A stretch of 64,000 nucleotides of DNA from JAGVPT01 sp963827085. GTDB lineage: Bacteria; Bacteroidota; Ignavibacteria; UBA10030; UBA8401. The notes under the pieces were generated by a model, which saw nothing but the letters and a program-made list of their open reading frames with translations, had not been told where the DNA came from and ran no database searches. The first letter of the stretch is position 1. Every line of letters begins with the position of its first letter. The translations under genes were made by a program, and so were the position numbers. Positions 35,450 through 43,575 of the stretch are shown here, piece by piece. The stretch covers positions 620,001 through 684,000 of the forward strand of contig CAWGZY010000002.1 of NCBI GenBank assembly GCA_963827085.1. Direction: 5' to 3'.

Positions 35450-35996
35450 TTTTGTATTTTCCCATCAGTTGCCCCTCTGCAAGAATATGTCCTTCCATCG
35501 CCTTCAACAATTGCGCTTTCGTTGCGCCGGTTTCCAATGAAAGCTCGACGCCAAGAGCGTAGAGTTTGAAATAGTACCGATGTGTTCCTGCAGGCGGGCA
35601 CGGGCCGTCATAGCCGATTTTCCGTGAGTCGTTTATACCGTGCCGCGCACCGTTTTTCAGCGTAGACCGCGGTGGGATATTCTCCGGGAGTCCATTCGCG
35701 TCCGCTGGAATATTAAAGAGCACCCAGTGCACCCACGTTCCGCGGGGCGCGTCCGGATCGTCGGCGATAAGTGCAAGGCTTTTTGTTCCAGTAGGAATAT
35801 TTGACCACTCAAGCGGCGGAGATATATTTTGACCGTCGCACGAGTATTTTTTCGGAATTATTTCTCCCTCTTTGAATGCCGTGCTGCTAACATTGATATC
35901 CATTGCCGTTTCTCCTTTCACCGATGATGAATCGCGGTTAAGAGTCTGTCCCGAACCAAGAAGACCGAAGGCGAAGAACAAGATAGCATTGGTCAT
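35445..35996 (-). CDS. YbhB/YbcL-type PEBP (Raf-kinase-inhibitor-like) protein
   Basis: A phosphatidylethanolamine-binding-protein fold, 183 residues from the ATG at 35996 (GAGG upstream). Signature motifs are LALIADDPDAPRGTWVHWVLFNIP and GPCPPAGTHRYYFKLYAL, forming the ligand pocket. A short hydrophobic N-terminus (residues 1-18) suggests export. Bacterial members have no settled function. It stands between ppc and the amidase operon. Confidence 0.88.
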   Translation of the reverse strand: MTNAILFFAFGLLGSGQTLNRDSSSVKGETAMDINVSSTAFKEGEIIPKKYSCDGQNISPPLEWSNIPTGTKSLALIADDPDAPRGTWVHWVLFNIPADANGLPENIPPRSTLKNGARHGINDSRKIGYDGPCPPAGTHRYYFKLYALGVELSLETGATKAQLLKAMEGHILAEGQLMGKYKR

Positions 35997-36090
35997 CCTA
36001 ACCTCTTTCGTTCCCAATTTCTCACGGCATAATATCCTTCAGTTTCAATGAAGAATCAACACTCTTTGAATGAAGTTGTCACAAGACCTT

Positions 36091-38886
36091 TTAGCCGGTG
36101 TTCCTCAGCCCTGCTGCGATTCCGTTGATGCTCAGGAAAATCGCTTGTTCAAGGTCGTTTTGATCCGTTTCTGAAAGGCTCTTACCATGCAGACGGCGCA
36201 AAAGTTCAATTTGAATATAGCTCAGCGGGTCAACATAGGGGTTTCGCAGCTGGATCGACCGCCGCAGCATTTCGTTGTTCTCGAGAATCTCTTTCTGGTC
36301 GGTGATGAGCAGGATCATTTTTTGCGTTGTGTCGAATTGCGACCTTAGGTTTCCGTAGATTCTCTCCCCTAATTCATTCGGCTTGACGAGGGACGCATAT
36401 TCTTTCGCAATCGTGAAATCCCCCTTTGCAAGAATCATCTGCATATTATCGATCAGCGACCGAAATGTTTGCCATCGCCGGTACATCTGGCGCAGCAGCT
36501 TCAGCCTTTTCACATCGAGCGTGGACGATTCGGCGAAAAGAAATTTTTTCAATCCTTCTCCTGCTCCGAGCCATCCCGGAAGAACATGACGGCTCTGCAT
36601 CCAGCCGAACGTCCACGGAATTGCTCGAAGGTCTTCTATTCGTTCGGTTTCGATCCGTTTGGCCGGACGCGAGCCGATCTGCAATTTCGTAATTTCCTCG
36701 ATCGGGGTAGCCTGTGCAAAATACCTCACGAACTCTTTTTCTTTGTACACTGTGGAGCGGTATGCGGTATGACTCTGCTCAGCGATCTCGTCCATCGCCT
36801 CGAACCATCGAGTGCGGTTCTTAGCGAACTCAGGATCGAACCGGGCGTTTGGGATATTCCCCATCAGCATCGCCGACGTTGTCAGCTCGAGTGAGCGCTG
36901 TGCAATAGCCGGATGAGCATATTTTAAAGAAATAACTTCGCCCTGTTCCGTTATTTTTATTTTCGCGTTAAGCGAGTGCAGGGGCTGAGAGAGAATTGCT
37001 TCATACTCCGGCCCGCCTCCACGTCCCACCGTCCCGCCTCTTCCATGAAAAAACATCCAGTCAACGTCGGCGAGTTGTGAAACTTTTGTCAACTGCCGCT
37101 GCGCCTTATACAGCGACCAATGCGAGCTGACGATCCCTCCTTCTTTTGTGCTGTCGGAATAGCCGATCATGATTTCCTGGCGACGTCCCCTGCTTTCGAG
37201 GTGGCGGCAATATGCATCGTTATGATACAAACGCTGCATCGTCTCCGGAGCCGCATCGAGGTCTTTTGTCGTTTCGAACAGTGGAACAATATCGAGCGAG
37301 CTTGCGGTCTGCCGGGTATCGGTTGAGAATAATCCCGTGCATTTCATTAAGTAAAGCACCTCCAGCACATCGGCCGCAGATTCAGTCATACTGATAACGT
37401 ATGACCGGACTGCATGTTCATCAATTTCTGTCTGCGCTCGTTTTATTTTCCGGAATACTGCGAGCGTTTCCGCGCTCACCGGAGAAAGTCTCGATTCATC
37501 AAACGAGGGGACGCCCTGTTTCAATAGTTCCTCGGTCAGCCAACGCTCGCGCTTTTCACCGTTAAGACTTGCATACTCGACACCACGTTGCGACGATAAT
37601 TCCGAAATCGTATCGGTGTGTACGGTATGGTGCTGGCGGATATCGAGAGTTGCAAGATGAAAGCCAAATGTCTCGACATTGCGAATAAGATCCTTTAACA
37701 AGCCGTTGGCCTGAAGTTCTCCTTTGTGCAAACGGAGACTTCGGTCGAGGATATGTAAATCGTTCAGAAGCTCGGACGACGAATGATACATCAGCTCTGC
37801 GTGAGTAGCATCGTCTTCCGCATAATGAAGCCTGAACTGGAGCCGTCGATAAATATACGCCAGCTTCACACGATACACTTCGTCATCATTGCGCACCTGT
37901 GCGGGTTTTCCCAGCATCGCTTTATCGTCGCGTATTGATTGAAGCAACTCATCACTTCGGCCGACAACTTTTGCAGACTCGCTGTATTCGACAAAAAGTT
38001 CATCGACAGCCTGGAGATGCAAATCGAGTATCGTTTTAGATTGGCGTTGCAGTGTTTTCCATGTCGCATCCGCGGTCACGAACGGATTCCCGTCGCGGTC
38101 GCCGCCAATCCATGAACCGAATCTGATAAATGAGGGAATCGGCGAGTTCCAATCCGGATAGACTGTTGTTATCGAATGCTCCAGATCGCGGTAAAATTTC
38201 GGAATTGCTTTGTACAACACGTTGCGGAAATAGTAGACGCCGTTGTACACCTCGTCAAGAACTGAAATATTATATGAACGTGTCTCTTCCGTTTGCCAGA
38301 GGCTCGTAATGTGGCGTTTAATCTCGAGTTCCAGCGCTGAACGTTCCTTTGCCGTCGCATTATTGCGGTCAAATTCTTCCAGCAATTTCCATATCCGTGA
38401 ATGCTTTTCGAGGATTGTTCTCCGCGTGGCTTCCGTTGGATGGGCAGTAAAGACGGGAATAATTGACAGACGTGAAAACAGGGCGGCGATCTCTTTTTCC
38501 TCAACGCCGAGTTTCTTTAATTTTTCGAAGGTGTGCTGCGGCGAGCCTGGATATCCGACCCCGGGGTGCTGCAACAAATATTTTCGCTGCCGCTGAATGC
38601 GGTAATGTTGCTCCGCGGTATTCGTCAGTTGGAAATAGGCAGCAAACGCTCTGACTATTTTTGCCATATCGGAAGGATTCAGCGCTTCAATTAATTGCCG
38701 CATCGTACGTTGATTCGACGAATCAAAGCGTTGACGGAGCTGTTTTGACGTCAGCCGGATTTGTTCTTCCAATTCGAACAGCCGGCGGCCTTCCTGTTCT
38801 TCGATAACCTGCCCGAGCAGGTTTCCGAGCAGTCGAATATTTTTTCGAAGGGGTTCGTCTTGTTTTGTTGATGTCCGGCGAGGCAT
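36091..38886 (-). CDS. ppc: Phosphoenolpyruvate carboxylase
   Basis: Anaplerotic carboxylation of PEP to oxaloacetate, which feeds aspartate and so the threonine branch. The 931 residues are full-length. Visible motifs: FTAHPTEATRRT with the catalytic His, IGYSDSTKEGG, FHGRGGTVGRGGGP, and a C-terminal GLRNTG close to the usual QNTG. The Lys/Arg loop residues for aspartate/malate inhibition cannot be judged here. It lies downstream of leuC beyond a terminator and a GxxExxY cassette. Confidence 0.95.
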   Translation of the reverse strand: MPRRTSTKQDEPLRKNIRLLGNLLGQVIEEQEGRRLFELEEQIRLTSKQLRQRFDSSNQRTMRQLIEALNPSDMAKIVRAFAAYFQLTNTAEQHYRIQRQRKYLLQHPGVGYPGSPQHTFEKLKKLGVEEKEIAALFSRLSIIPVFTAHPTEATRRTILEKHSRIWKLLEEFDRNNATAKERSALELEIKRHITSLWQTEETRSYNISVLDEVYNGVYYFRNVLYKAIPKFYRDLEHSITTVYPDWNSPIPSFIRFGSWIGGDRDGNPFVTADATWKTLQRQSKTILDLHLQAVDELFVEYSESAKVVGRSDELLQSIRDDKAMLGKPAQVRNDDEVYRVKLAYIYRRLQFRLHYAEDDATHAELMYHSSSELLNDLHILDRSLRLHKGELQANGLLKDLIRNVETFGFHLATLDIRQHHTVHTDTISELSSQRGVEYASLNGEKRERWLTEELLKQGVPSFDESRLSPVSAETLAVFRKIKRAQTEIDEHAVRSYVISMTESAADVLEVLYLMKCTGLFSTDTRQTASSLDIVPLFETTKDLDAAPETMQRLYHNDAYCRHLESRGRRQEIMIGYSDSTKEGGIVSSHWSLYKAQRQLTKVSQLADVDWMFFHGRGGTVGRGGGPEYEAILSQPLHSLNAKIKITEQGEVISLKYAHPAIAQRSLELTTSAMLMGNIPNARFDPEFAKNRTRWFEAMDEIAEQSHTAYRSTVYKEKEFVRYFAQATPIEEITKLQIGSRPAKRIETERIEDLRAIPWTFGWMQSRHVLPGWLGAGEGLKKFLFAESSTLDVKRLKLLRQMYRRWQTFRSLIDNMQMILAKGDFTIAKEYASLVKPNELGERIYGNLRSQFDTTQKMILLITDQKEILENNEMLRRSIQLRNPYVDPLSYIQIELLRRLHGKSLSETDQNDLEQAIFLSINGIAAGLRNTG

Positions 38887-38910
38887 GGTTTCTTTGGATG
38901 AAAAAGAATT

Positions 38911-38950
38911 TCACAGAGAGACACAGTGAAGGCACAGAGTTACACGGAGA
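38911..38950. repeat. Period-10 array, left arm of the second GxxExxY cassette
   Basis: CACAG/CACGG cores at 38912, 38922, 38933 and 38943 (spacing 10, 11, 10). The array runs from just upstream of ppc to the stop codon of the small gene, inverted relative to 39266-39305. Confidence 0.8.
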
Positions 38951-39232
38951 CTAGAATATGAATCTTCGTAGTCCATTTTTTAAAAGCGTGACATTGAAAT
39001 TTATTAACAAGCCGAGTTTCTTTCCTGCAAATTTCATATAAGTAAGAATCTGTGCGTCATGAACCGGAAGCAACACGTCCACTGTCTTCAATTCAACAAC
39101 AACTAGATTTTCCACAAGTTCATAATTTAGGCATTCTTCATAAGCGGATTCCAAAAGACCAGGACCCAGATATCTATGCACTTCTATCGCAGCGCCAATA
39201 ATCCTCCCCGAAAGCATATTGAGATGTTCCAT
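38951..39232 (-). CDS. GxxExxY protein with internal deletion
   Basis: A 93-residue relative of the protein at 26842-27228. It keeps the N-terminal GLLESAYEECL motif and the C-terminal VELKTVDVLLPVHDAQILTYMKFAGKKLGLLINF block. About 35 residues between them are missing in frame, including the stretch corresponding to FRIDILV. It thus retains E-x-K but has lost the Asp that would complete a PD-(D/E)XK site, so it is probably inactive as a nuclease. Flanked by inverted period-10 arrays. Either a decaying copy or a non-catalytic variant. Confidence 0.82.
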   Translation of the reverse strand: MEHLNMLSGRIIGAAIEVHRYLGPGLLESAYEECLNYELVENLVVVELKTVDVLLPVHDAQILTYMKFAGKKLGLLINFNVTLLKNGLRRFIF

Positions 39233-39265
39233 TTCACCCTTCCCCCTTTCATATCTCCTTTATTC

Positions 39266-39305
39266 CTCTGAGTAACTCTGTGCACCTCCGTGTATCTCTG
39301 TGTAA
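39266..39305. repeat. Period-10 array, right arm of the second GxxExxY cassette
   Basis: CTCTG/CTCCG cores at 39266, 39276, 39286 and 39296, exactly 10 bp apart. The reverse complement reads ACACAGAGAT-like decamers as in the left arm. Confidence 0.87.
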
Positions 39306-39324
39306 ACCCCTTTTCATGTTCAAT

Positions 39325-39358
39325 GAAAAACAAAACTCAGGCGCACGTCAACCTGAGT
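39325..39358 (-). terminator. Intrinsic terminator after leuC
   Basis: Stem ACTCAGG/CCTGAGT (39335-39341 and 39352-39358) with a 10-nt loop, followed on the minus strand by TTTTGTTTTT. It starts 35 bp beyond the leuC stop, closing the ilv-leu transcription unit before the GxxExxY cassette and ppc. Confidence 0.8.
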
Positions 39359-39392
39359 AGTAAAAATTCCAGCAGCACGCCGACAACAAACC

Positions 39393-40691
39393 TCAATTGA
39401 AGAATTGCTTCGGGTTTGTAATGACTCCGGTCAGCGCAGATGCAGCGACTGTATACGGCGACGCCAGGTATACCTGCGATTTTTTCGACCCCATTCTCCC
39501 GGGAAAATTTCTGTTCGTCGACGAAATACAGACTTCCACACCGTTCAGCCTGCCGAATGTATCGGATGGTCCGCCAAGGCACGCGGCACACGAAGCATCG
39601 CCAATTCTGCATCCGGCTTCTTCAAGAACCTGCCACACAGTTTTATCTTTCACTTTTGTCGCCTTCATCAGGCGCGCCACTTCGACAGTTGCAGGAACAA
39701 TAAAAGTGTCTATTTTCACCTTTTCGCCGTACATCGTTTCCGCCGCTGCGATAAAGTCGGTGATTCTTCCCCCCGTGCACGAGCCGATGTACGCGCGGTC
39801 GAGTTTCGTCCCGGCGACTTCACTCACTTTCGCTTTATTGTCGGGAGAATGCGGCTTGGCAACGAGCGGCTCTATCTCTTTTACATTAAAACGATGAACG
39901 CTGTGGTACTTTGCGTCCTTGTCGTTGAACACGCTTTCGAATTGCACGTTCGTCCGTGCGCTGACAAAATCTGTCGTTGTCTTGTCCGGAGTGCACACTC
40001 CGTTTTTTCCCCCCGCTTCGATCACCATATTGCAAAGCGTCATCCGGGCTTCCATATCCATGCGGTCAACCGTATCGCCGTCGAAGTCCATCGCACGGTA
40101 CGTTGCACCGTCAACGCCAATTTTTCCAATAACGGCAAGAATGAGATCTTTCGCCATCAAGTACGGCGGAAGTTCCCCTTCAAAAATAAATTTCATTGTT
40201 TCGGGGACTTTCACCCACAATTTTCCCGTCCCGAGGATGAACGCTGCATCGGTGTTGCCGATGCCGGTCGCAAATTCCCCAAACGCTCCGGCTGTGCAGG
40301 TATGTGAATCTGTCCCAAAAAGAACCTCCCCCGGGCGCGTGAAGCCTTCTTCAGGCATCGCGATGTGGCAAACGCCTTTGTATCGGGGCGTATGAACGTC
40401 GAAGAAATGCGGAAGATCCTGTTCCTTCACAAACTCGCGGAGGATATCCACGTTTCGATGTGCATGAGTATCAGCGGTGAAAATATAATGATCGGGAATA
40501 ACGACAACCTTATCACGGTCCCATACTTTTGCGTTGGCGCCGAACTCCCGCTTGAAAATTCCGAACGTTCCCGGCCCGCAAACATCATGGGTCATCAGTA
40601 TGTCAACGTCAACCCAAACATTATCTCCGGGCCTTGCTTCCTTTTTCCCCGAGCGCCGAGCTAAAATTTTTTCAGTTATCGTCATGCCCAT
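39393..40691 (-). CDS. leuC: 3-isopropylmalate dehydratase large subunit
   Basis: The 432-residue [4Fe-4S] isomerase subunit of the archaeal/thermophile-like LeuC branch. FGTDSHTCTAGAFGEFATGIG, YIGSCTGGRITD and SCAACLGGP provide the cluster cysteines. It acts with LeuD (32130-32696) and may also serve the citramalate pathway. The gap to leuA upstream is made up almost wholly of an inverted pair of heptad arrays, ending 8 bp before this ATG. Confidence 0.93.
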   Translation of the reverse strand: MGMTITEKILARRSGKKEARPGDNVWVDVDILMTHDVCGPGTFGIFKREFGANAKVWDRDKVVVIPDHYIFTADTHAHRNVDILREFVKEQDLPHFFDVHTPRYKGVCHIAMPEEGFTRPGEVLFGTDSHTCTAGAFGEFATGIGNTDAAFILGTGKLWVKVPETMKFIFEGELPPYLMAKDLILAVIGKIGVDGATYRAMDFDGDTVDRMDMEARMTLCNMVIEAGGKNGVCTPDKTTTDFVSARTNVQFESVFNDKDAKYHSVHRFNVKEIEPLVAKPHSPDNKAKVSEVAGTKLDRAYIGSCTGGRITDFIAAAETMYGEKVKIDTFIVPATVEVARLMKATKVKDKTVWQVLEEAGCRIGDASCAACLGGPSDTFGRLNGVEVCISSTNRNFPGRMGSKKSQVYLASPYTVAASALTGVITNPKQFFN

Positions 40692-40698
40692 AGTTTTC

Positions 40699-40802
40699 AG
40701 TGATCAGTGAACAATAATCAGTTATCAATTATGATTATTGTTTAACGACCCTTTCTTTGATTGTTAATTGTTGACTGTTAATTGTTCACTGATCATTGTT
40801 AC
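40699..40802. repeat. Inverted pair of period-7 arrays with 20-bp spacer
   Basis: Left arm 40699-40740: AGTGATC, AGTGAAC, AATAATC, AGTTATC, AATTATG, ATTATTG. Right arm 40761-40802: TTGTTAA, TTGTTGA, CTGTTAA, TTGTTCA, CTGATCA, TTGTTAC. The reverse complement of the right arm has the same ARTNAAV form. The pair fills the leuA-leuC gap and includes the leuA stop codon. Confidence 0.88.
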
Positions 40803-42355
40803 ACTGAAGCAGATTCTGCTTTCATTTCTTCGTTCTGCTGGCGTCTGAGGCGCGCAGTCGCTGCATGATTGATTGCGTTAAGATACGCCTTCACGCTTCC
40901 GGTAATGACATCGGTGCTTGCGGACCGGCCGTTAAAGACGAAGCCGTCGATCGCAATTTTCACAAAGACTTCGCCGATCGCGTCATGTCCCCATGAAACC
41001 GACTTGATCGAATAATCAAGCAGCTGCCCGCTAATGCCGGTGATACGCTCGATCGCGCGGTACGCTGCGTCCACCGGGCCGTCCCCCGTGGCTGAATCCT
41101 GCAGCAACTCGTCGTTCTTTTTCAGCCCGACCATTGCAGTTGGCACAACATTTAGCCCGCTCGTAACCTGAAGATTCTCCAGCGAATAGAGGGACTTCAT
41201 CGAGGAAATTTCATCCTGCAAAATTGCGATCAGGTCGTCATCAAAGATTTCCTTTTTCTCGTCGGCAATTCTTGTAAAAAGTTTGTACACGGCATCAAGT
41301 TCATCCTGCGTTAATTCGTAGCCAAGTTCGGTGTAGCGCTGCTTCAGCGCGTGGCGGCCTGAATGCTTGCCGAGAACCAGTGTGCTGTGTTTGATTCCGA
41401 CGGTCTGCGGCGTCATGATTTCATACGTGATGGCATTCTTCAACATCCCGTCCTGATGAATGCCGGCTTCGTGTGCAAATGCATTCTCGCCGACGATCGC
41501 CTTGTTGCGCTGAATATGCATGCCAGTCAGCGTCGTCAACAGCCTGCTCGATTTGAAAATTTCCTCCGTGTTGATGTTTGTCTCAACGCCCATTTTTTCA
41601 TGCCGCGTGCGGATGGCCATCGCAATCTCTTCAAGCGAAGCGTTGCCGGCCCGTTCACCTATTCCATTGATCGTGCATTCTACCTGCCGGGCGCCGTTGA
41701 GAACGCCGGAAAGTGAGTTGGCGACGGCAAGTCCGAGGTCATCATGACAATGCACGCTCACGATTGCCTTTCCAATGTTCGGTACACGCTCAATAATAGT
41801 GCGGATCATTTTTCCGTATTCATCGGGAATTGCATATCCGACCGTATCGGGGATGTTCACAACCGTCGCCCCTTCGGCAATGACGGCTTCAAGAATTTGA
41901 CAGACATAATCGATATCGGTGCGCGAGCCATCCTCGCTTGAAAATTCTACATCCTCGCAGAATGATTTCGCATGGCGAACCGCTTTCACGGCATCATCAA
42001 GAACCTGTTCACGGCTTTTTTTCAATTTATATTTGAGGTGGATGTCCGAAGTTGCGATAAAGGTATGGATACGCGGTTTCGCTGCGTGTTGTAATGCTTT
42101 CCAGGCACGATCAATATCAGCTATTGTTGTCCGGCTCAACGCCGCGACGGAACAGCCGCGCACTTGCTTTGCAATTTCCCTCACTGACTCGAAATCTCCT
42201 TCGGATGCAACCGGGAATCCTGCTTCGATAACATCAACCTGCAGCCGTTCCAACTGCCGCGCCATGCGGATTTTCTCCTCGAAGTTCATGCTGCATCCGG
42301 GAGACTGCTCACCGTCGCGCAGTGTAGTGTCGAAAATATAGACTCTATTGTTCAT
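40799..42355 (-). CDS. leuA: 2-isopropylmalate synthase
   Basis: Condenses 2-ketoisovalerate with acetyl-CoA, the committed leucine step. The 518 residues comprise the DRE-TIM barrel (FDTTLRDGEQSPG at the start; HCHDDLGLAVANS metal motif), linker regions and the C-terminal LeuA dimer domain that senses leucine (about 385-505). It is paralogous to cimA but has the leucine-type N-terminus. A heptad-rich gap separates it from aroF upstream. Confidence 0.94.
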   Translation of the reverse strand: MNNRVYIFDTTLRDGEQSPGCSMNFEEKIRMARQLERLQVDVIEAGFPVASEGDFESVREIAKQVRGCSVAALSRTTIADIDRAWKALQHAAKPRIHTFIATSDIHLKYKLKKSREQVLDDAVKAVRHAKSFCEDVEFSSEDGSRTDIDYVCQILEAVIAEGATVVNIPDTVGYAIPDEYGKMIRTIIERVPNIGKAIVSVHCHDDLGLAVANSLSGVLNGARQVECTINGIGERAGNASLEEIAMAIRTRHEKMGVETNINTEEIFKSSRLLTTLTGMHIQRNKAIVGENAFAHEAGIHQDGMLKNAITYEIMTPQTVGIKHSTLVLGKHSGRHALKQRYTELGYELTQDELDAVYKLFTRIADEKKEIFDDDLIAILQDEISSMKSLYSLENLQVTSGLNVVPTAMVGLKKNDELLQDSATGDGPVDAAYRAIERITGISGQLLDYSIKSVSWGHDAIGEVFVKIAIDGFVFNGRSASTDVITGSVKAYLNAINHAATARLRRQQNEEMKAESASV

Positions 42356-42391
42356 AGTATCCTCTTGGAATTAAATCGCGATTATCGTAAC

Positions 42392-42497
42392 AGTGATCAG
42401 TAAACAGTGAACAGTGAACAGTGAACAGTGAACAGTGAACAGTGAACAGTGAACACGCTTTTTACAGATAACTGATTACTGTTTACTGAATTCTGAC
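42392..42497. repeat. Expanded AGTGAAC heptad array with inverted partner
   Basis: The left arm (42392-42454) has nine heptads: AGTGATC, AGTAAAC, then seven perfect AGTGAAC copies. A 12-bp spacer follows, then a diverged right arm (42467-42497) in the opposite sense (GATAACT, GATTACT, GTTTACT, GAATTCT). It fills the aroF-leuA gap. The identical copies suggest recent slippage expansion. Confidence 0.92.
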
Positions 42498-42499
42498 TT

Positions 42500-43516
42500 T
42501 TACAAATGTTTTCCTTCTAACGGTAAATACTTCTTTACTTCCTCCATCAATTTCTCGAATTGTTTCGGCATTAATGATTGTGCGCCGTCGGAGTATGCCT
42601 CTTCAGGATTTGGATGGACTTCGATAATTAGCCCGTCTGCACCGACGGCAACTGCGGCCTTCGAGAGGGGTGCGATCAAGCTCCGCACTCCCGTTCCATG
42701 GCTTGGATCGACAATAACGGGCAAATGGCTCAACTCTTTCAAGGCCGGAACGGCAGAGAGGTCGCAGGTGTTGCGAGTGTAATCCTCAAACGTACGGATA
42801 CCCCGTTCACACAGAACGACGTTATAATTTCCCTGGGACATGATGTACTCCGCCGACATCAGCAATTCTTTCAAGGTGTTCGACATTCCTCGCTTCAACA
42901 AAACAGGCTTTTTAATTCTTCCAACTTCTTTAAGAAGGGCAAAATTCTGCATGTTGCGTGCACCGATTTGAAGCATGTCTGCATACTCTGCAACGAGCGC
43001 GACATCAGTCGGCGTGATGACTTCTGTGACAAACGGCATCCCGGTTTTCTCTCGCGCCTCGGCAAGGAGTTTTAAGCCTTCTTCTTCAAGCCCCTGAAAA
43101 CTGTACGGCGAGGTCCTCGGCTTGAACGCCCCGCCGCGAAGCACCTGAGCTCCCGCCTTTTTCACGACTTCGGCACTCTTAAGAATTTGTTCCCGGGTTT
43201 CTACGGAACACGGCCCCGCCATGACGACAAACTGCGTACCGCCGATCGAATACTTGCCGACCTTGACAACCGTTTTCTCTTTCCGCATTTCCTTGCTGGC
43301 TAGCTTGAACGGCTTGAGAATCGGCATAACACTTTCGACGCCGGGCGCGACTTCGAGTGATTGCAGTTGGGTTTTGCTCCGCTCGTCGCCCACGCATCCG
43401 ATCACGGTTCGCTCGGTTCCCACGATTGGATGCGCTTGAAAACCGTACTCTTTTATTTTTTCAACGACATGGTTGAATTCGGCCTTCGTTGCGCCGGGTT
43501 TCATTACAATAATCAT
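42500..43516 (-). CDS. aroF: 3-deoxy-7-phosphoheptulonate synthase (type I beta, with N-terminal regulatory domain)
   Basis: First step of aromatic synthesis: PEP plus erythrose-4-phosphate to DAHP. The 338 residues have an N-terminal ferredoxin-like (ACT-like) domain (about 1-70; IIVMKPGATKAEFNHVVEKI) as in the Thermotoga-type regulated enzymes. The catalytic barrel follows (MAGPCSVETREQ, RGGAFKPRTSPYSFQG, VIVDPSHGTG). No chorismate mutase domain is fused. Its place among branched-chain genes is shared with several Chlorobi-like genomes as far as I recall. Confidence 0.93.
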   Translation of the reverse strand: MIIVMKPGATKAEFNHVVEKIKEYGFQAHPIVGTERTVIGCVGDERSKTQLQSLEVAPGVESVMPILKPFKLASKEMRKEKTVVKVGKYSIGGTQFVVMAGPCSVETREQILKSAEVVKKAGAQVLRGGAFKPRTSPYSFQGLEEEGLKLLAEAREKTGMPFVTEVITPTDVALVAEYADMLQIGARNMQNFALLKEVGRIKKPVLLKRGMSNTLKELLMSAEYIMSQGNYNVVLCERGIRTFEDYTRNTCDLSAVPALKELSHLPVIVDPSHGTGVRSLIAPLSKAAVAVGADGLIIEVHPNPEEAYSDGAQSLMPKQFEKLMEEVKKYLPLEGKHL

Positions 43517-43575
43517 GCTGCTTTTCGTTTCTTATGATGGACTGCGAACATTAACTTCGGTGTACGTTTCATTCG

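Noticed and set aside
42392..42497. CRISPR-like appearance of the AGTGAAC repeats
   Set aside because: Units are 7 bp and contiguous without unique spacers, and no cas gene is present.
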